From positions 1 through 14,721 of the forward strand of contig JACQUS010000021.1 of the NCBI GenBank assembly GCA_016210125.1: a DNA stretch of 14,721 bases, in the 5' to 3' direction. A model generated the notes under the pieces. That model was not told where the DNA came from. It ran no database searches and worked only from the letters and a program-made list of their open reading frames with translations. The position numbers and the translations under genes were made by a program. Positions 13,707 through 14,721 of the stretch are shown here, one piece after another. How positions within the stretch are numbered: the first letter of the stretch is position 1; each line of letters starts with the position of its first letter. This DNA comes from Chloroflexota bacterium (lineage in GTDB: Bacteria > Chloroflexota > UBA6077 > FW602-bin22 > JACQUS01).

Positions 13707-14721
13707 ATGGAGCTCAGCGAGACCGTCGTTCGCCGGTCGGTCGAACGCGCGGTCAAGGTGCTCAGCCGGCGGCCCAAGGGCTGGTGGCGCGTGCTCGTCA
13801 ACCAGGCCGCGGCGATGGCCCGCGTGCCCTACGTCCCGGCCCTCCCCGTGCACGTGACCATCGAGCCGACCAACGCCTGCGACATGGGCTGCCCGGTCTG
13901 CGAGACCGGCGCGAAGATCCTCGAGCGGCGCACCGGGCGGATCACGCAGGAGAACTTCCGGCGCATCGTCGACGCCATCGCCCCGCACACCAACACGCTC
14001 TTCTTCTACTTCATGGGTGAGCCGTTCCTGTACAAAGACTCGTACGACATGATCGCCTACGCGAAGACGAAGGGGATGTACGTCGATACGTGCACCAACG
14101 GCCACTTCGTGCAGGCCGACCGCCTCATCGACAGCGGCATCGACGAGATCAGCTTCCAGATCGGCGGGATGACGCAGGAGACGCACGAGATCTATCGCGT
14201 GCGCGGCCAGCTCCAGCGAGCGCTCGACAACATGGGCGCGGTGCTGGCCGAGCGCAAGCGCCGCGGCGTGCGGCATCCGAAGGTGTGCATGGGCTTCATC
14301 GTCATGAAGCACAACGAGCACGAGGTCGACCAGTTCATGGACTTCGCGCGCGCGTTTGGCGTCGACGAGGCGCGGGTCATCGACCCCTGTGTCCGCGACA
14401 TGGATCAGGCGCGGCAGTTCCTGCCACGCGACCTGAGGTATTGGTACTACGACAAAGCGGCGTTCGACCGCGGCCGGCTACGGCCAAAGATCATCCCCGA
14501 CAACGAGTGCTGGTGGATCTGGCACTCGACGGTCATCACCTGGAACGGCGACGTGGTGCCGTGCTGCCGCGACCCGCACGGCCGGCACGTGATGGGCAAC
14601 GTGCTCCAGCAGAGCCTGCCTGAGATATGGAACGGTCAGAAGTACCGCGCCTTCCGCAAGCGCATCCTGACCGAGCAGGGCCGGATCGACATCTGCCGGC
14701 TCTGCTCCGGCTACGGCGTCC
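13707..14721 (+). CDS. Radical SAM/SPASM-domain protein (3' end beyond window)
   Basis: From ATG 13707 an open frame of 338 codons runs to the window end without a stop. After a basic N-terminus, HVTIEPTNACDMGCPVCETG holds C58, C62 and C65, the CX3CX2C that binds the SAM-cleaving 4Fe-4S cluster. FFYFMGEPFLYKD is the GGEP-like SAM amine-binding region and VDTCTNGHF follows as in the family. The C-terminal part is SPASM-like: C268, then C286-C287 in VVPCCRD, GNVLQQSLPEIWNG, and C330/C333 in ICRLC, ligands for auxiliary clusters. Such proteins modify peptides or sugars by radical chemistry. Next to glycan genes it may act on a sugar (dehydrogenation, deoxygenation) but the substrate is unknown. 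GAGGCGGGG upstream gives a weak ribosome site. Confidence 0.9.
   Translation, partial: MELSETVVRRSVERAVKVLSRRPKGWWRVLVNQAAAMARVPYVPALPVHVTIEPTNACDMGCPVCETGAKILERRTGRITQENFRRIVDAIAPHTNTLFFYFMGEPFLYKDSYDMIAYAKTKGMYVDTCTNGHFVQADRLIDSGIDEISFQIGGMTQETHEIYRVRGQLQRALDNMGAVLAERKRRGVRHPKVCMGFIVMKHNEHEVDQFMDFARAFGVDEARVIDPCVRDMDQARQFLPRDLRYWYYDKAAFDRGRLRPKIIPDNECWWIWHSTVITWNGDVVPCCRDPHGRHVMGNVLQQSLPEIWNGQKYRAFRKRILTEQGRIDICRLCSGYGV

Overview
The window is GC-rich bacterial DNA. Much of it is near 70-78% GC by eye, GTG and TTG starts are common, and genes overlap or nearly touch. No ribosomal or taxonomic marker is present. The gene mix (an MNT/HEPN pair, many extended SDRs, a Trm112-type methyltransferase, a DUF2283 protein) would fit Chloroflexota or a similar GC-rich phylum, but that is a guess.

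Left edge (1-1264): the 5' end of rsmE (16S rRNA m3U1498 methyltransferase) runs off the window on the minus strand. Diverging from it is a two-gene MNT nucleotidyltransferase/HEPN pair whose motifs match the type VII MntA/HepT toxin-antitoxin system. This part is chromosomal background next to the main locus.

Main locus (1466-13588, continuing past the right edge): eleven plus-strand genes of surface-glycan or glycoconjugate biosynthesis, plus one small DUF2283 gene. Block A (1466-5612) holds two sugar-nucleotide SDRs, a DegT-type PLP aminotransferase and a SAM methyltransferase with a Trm112-like N-terminus, tightly spaced or overlapping. A short break (5613-5988) holds a strong GC hairpin, the DUF2283 gene and a 15-bp triple repeat. 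Block B starts with an AsnB-type glutamine amidotransferase (5989-7866), then a third SDR, a calcineurin-like phosphoesterase, a CarB-like ATP-grasp ligase, a methyltransferase with a C-methyltransferase-type C-terminal domain, a hexapeptide-repeat acyltransferase and a GT4-like glycosyltransferase. A radical SAM/SPASM enzyme (13707 onward) is cut by the right edge.

Working together, the SDRs, aminotransferase and methyltransferases look like makers of one or more modified (amino, methyl, possibly amidated) sugar nucleotides. The acyltransferase and glycosyltransferase would decorate and attach them. The phosphoesterase/ATP-grasp/methyltransferase trio, joined by overlaps and clearly lower in GC, is the least standard part and may have been acquired separately. 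No polymerase, flippase, initiating glycosyltransferase, tRNA, rRNA, CRISPR or insertion sequence is visible, so the locus is incomplete here and its product cannot be named. Two gene starts (1466 and 5989) sit at the end of short tandem repeats, which is unusual.
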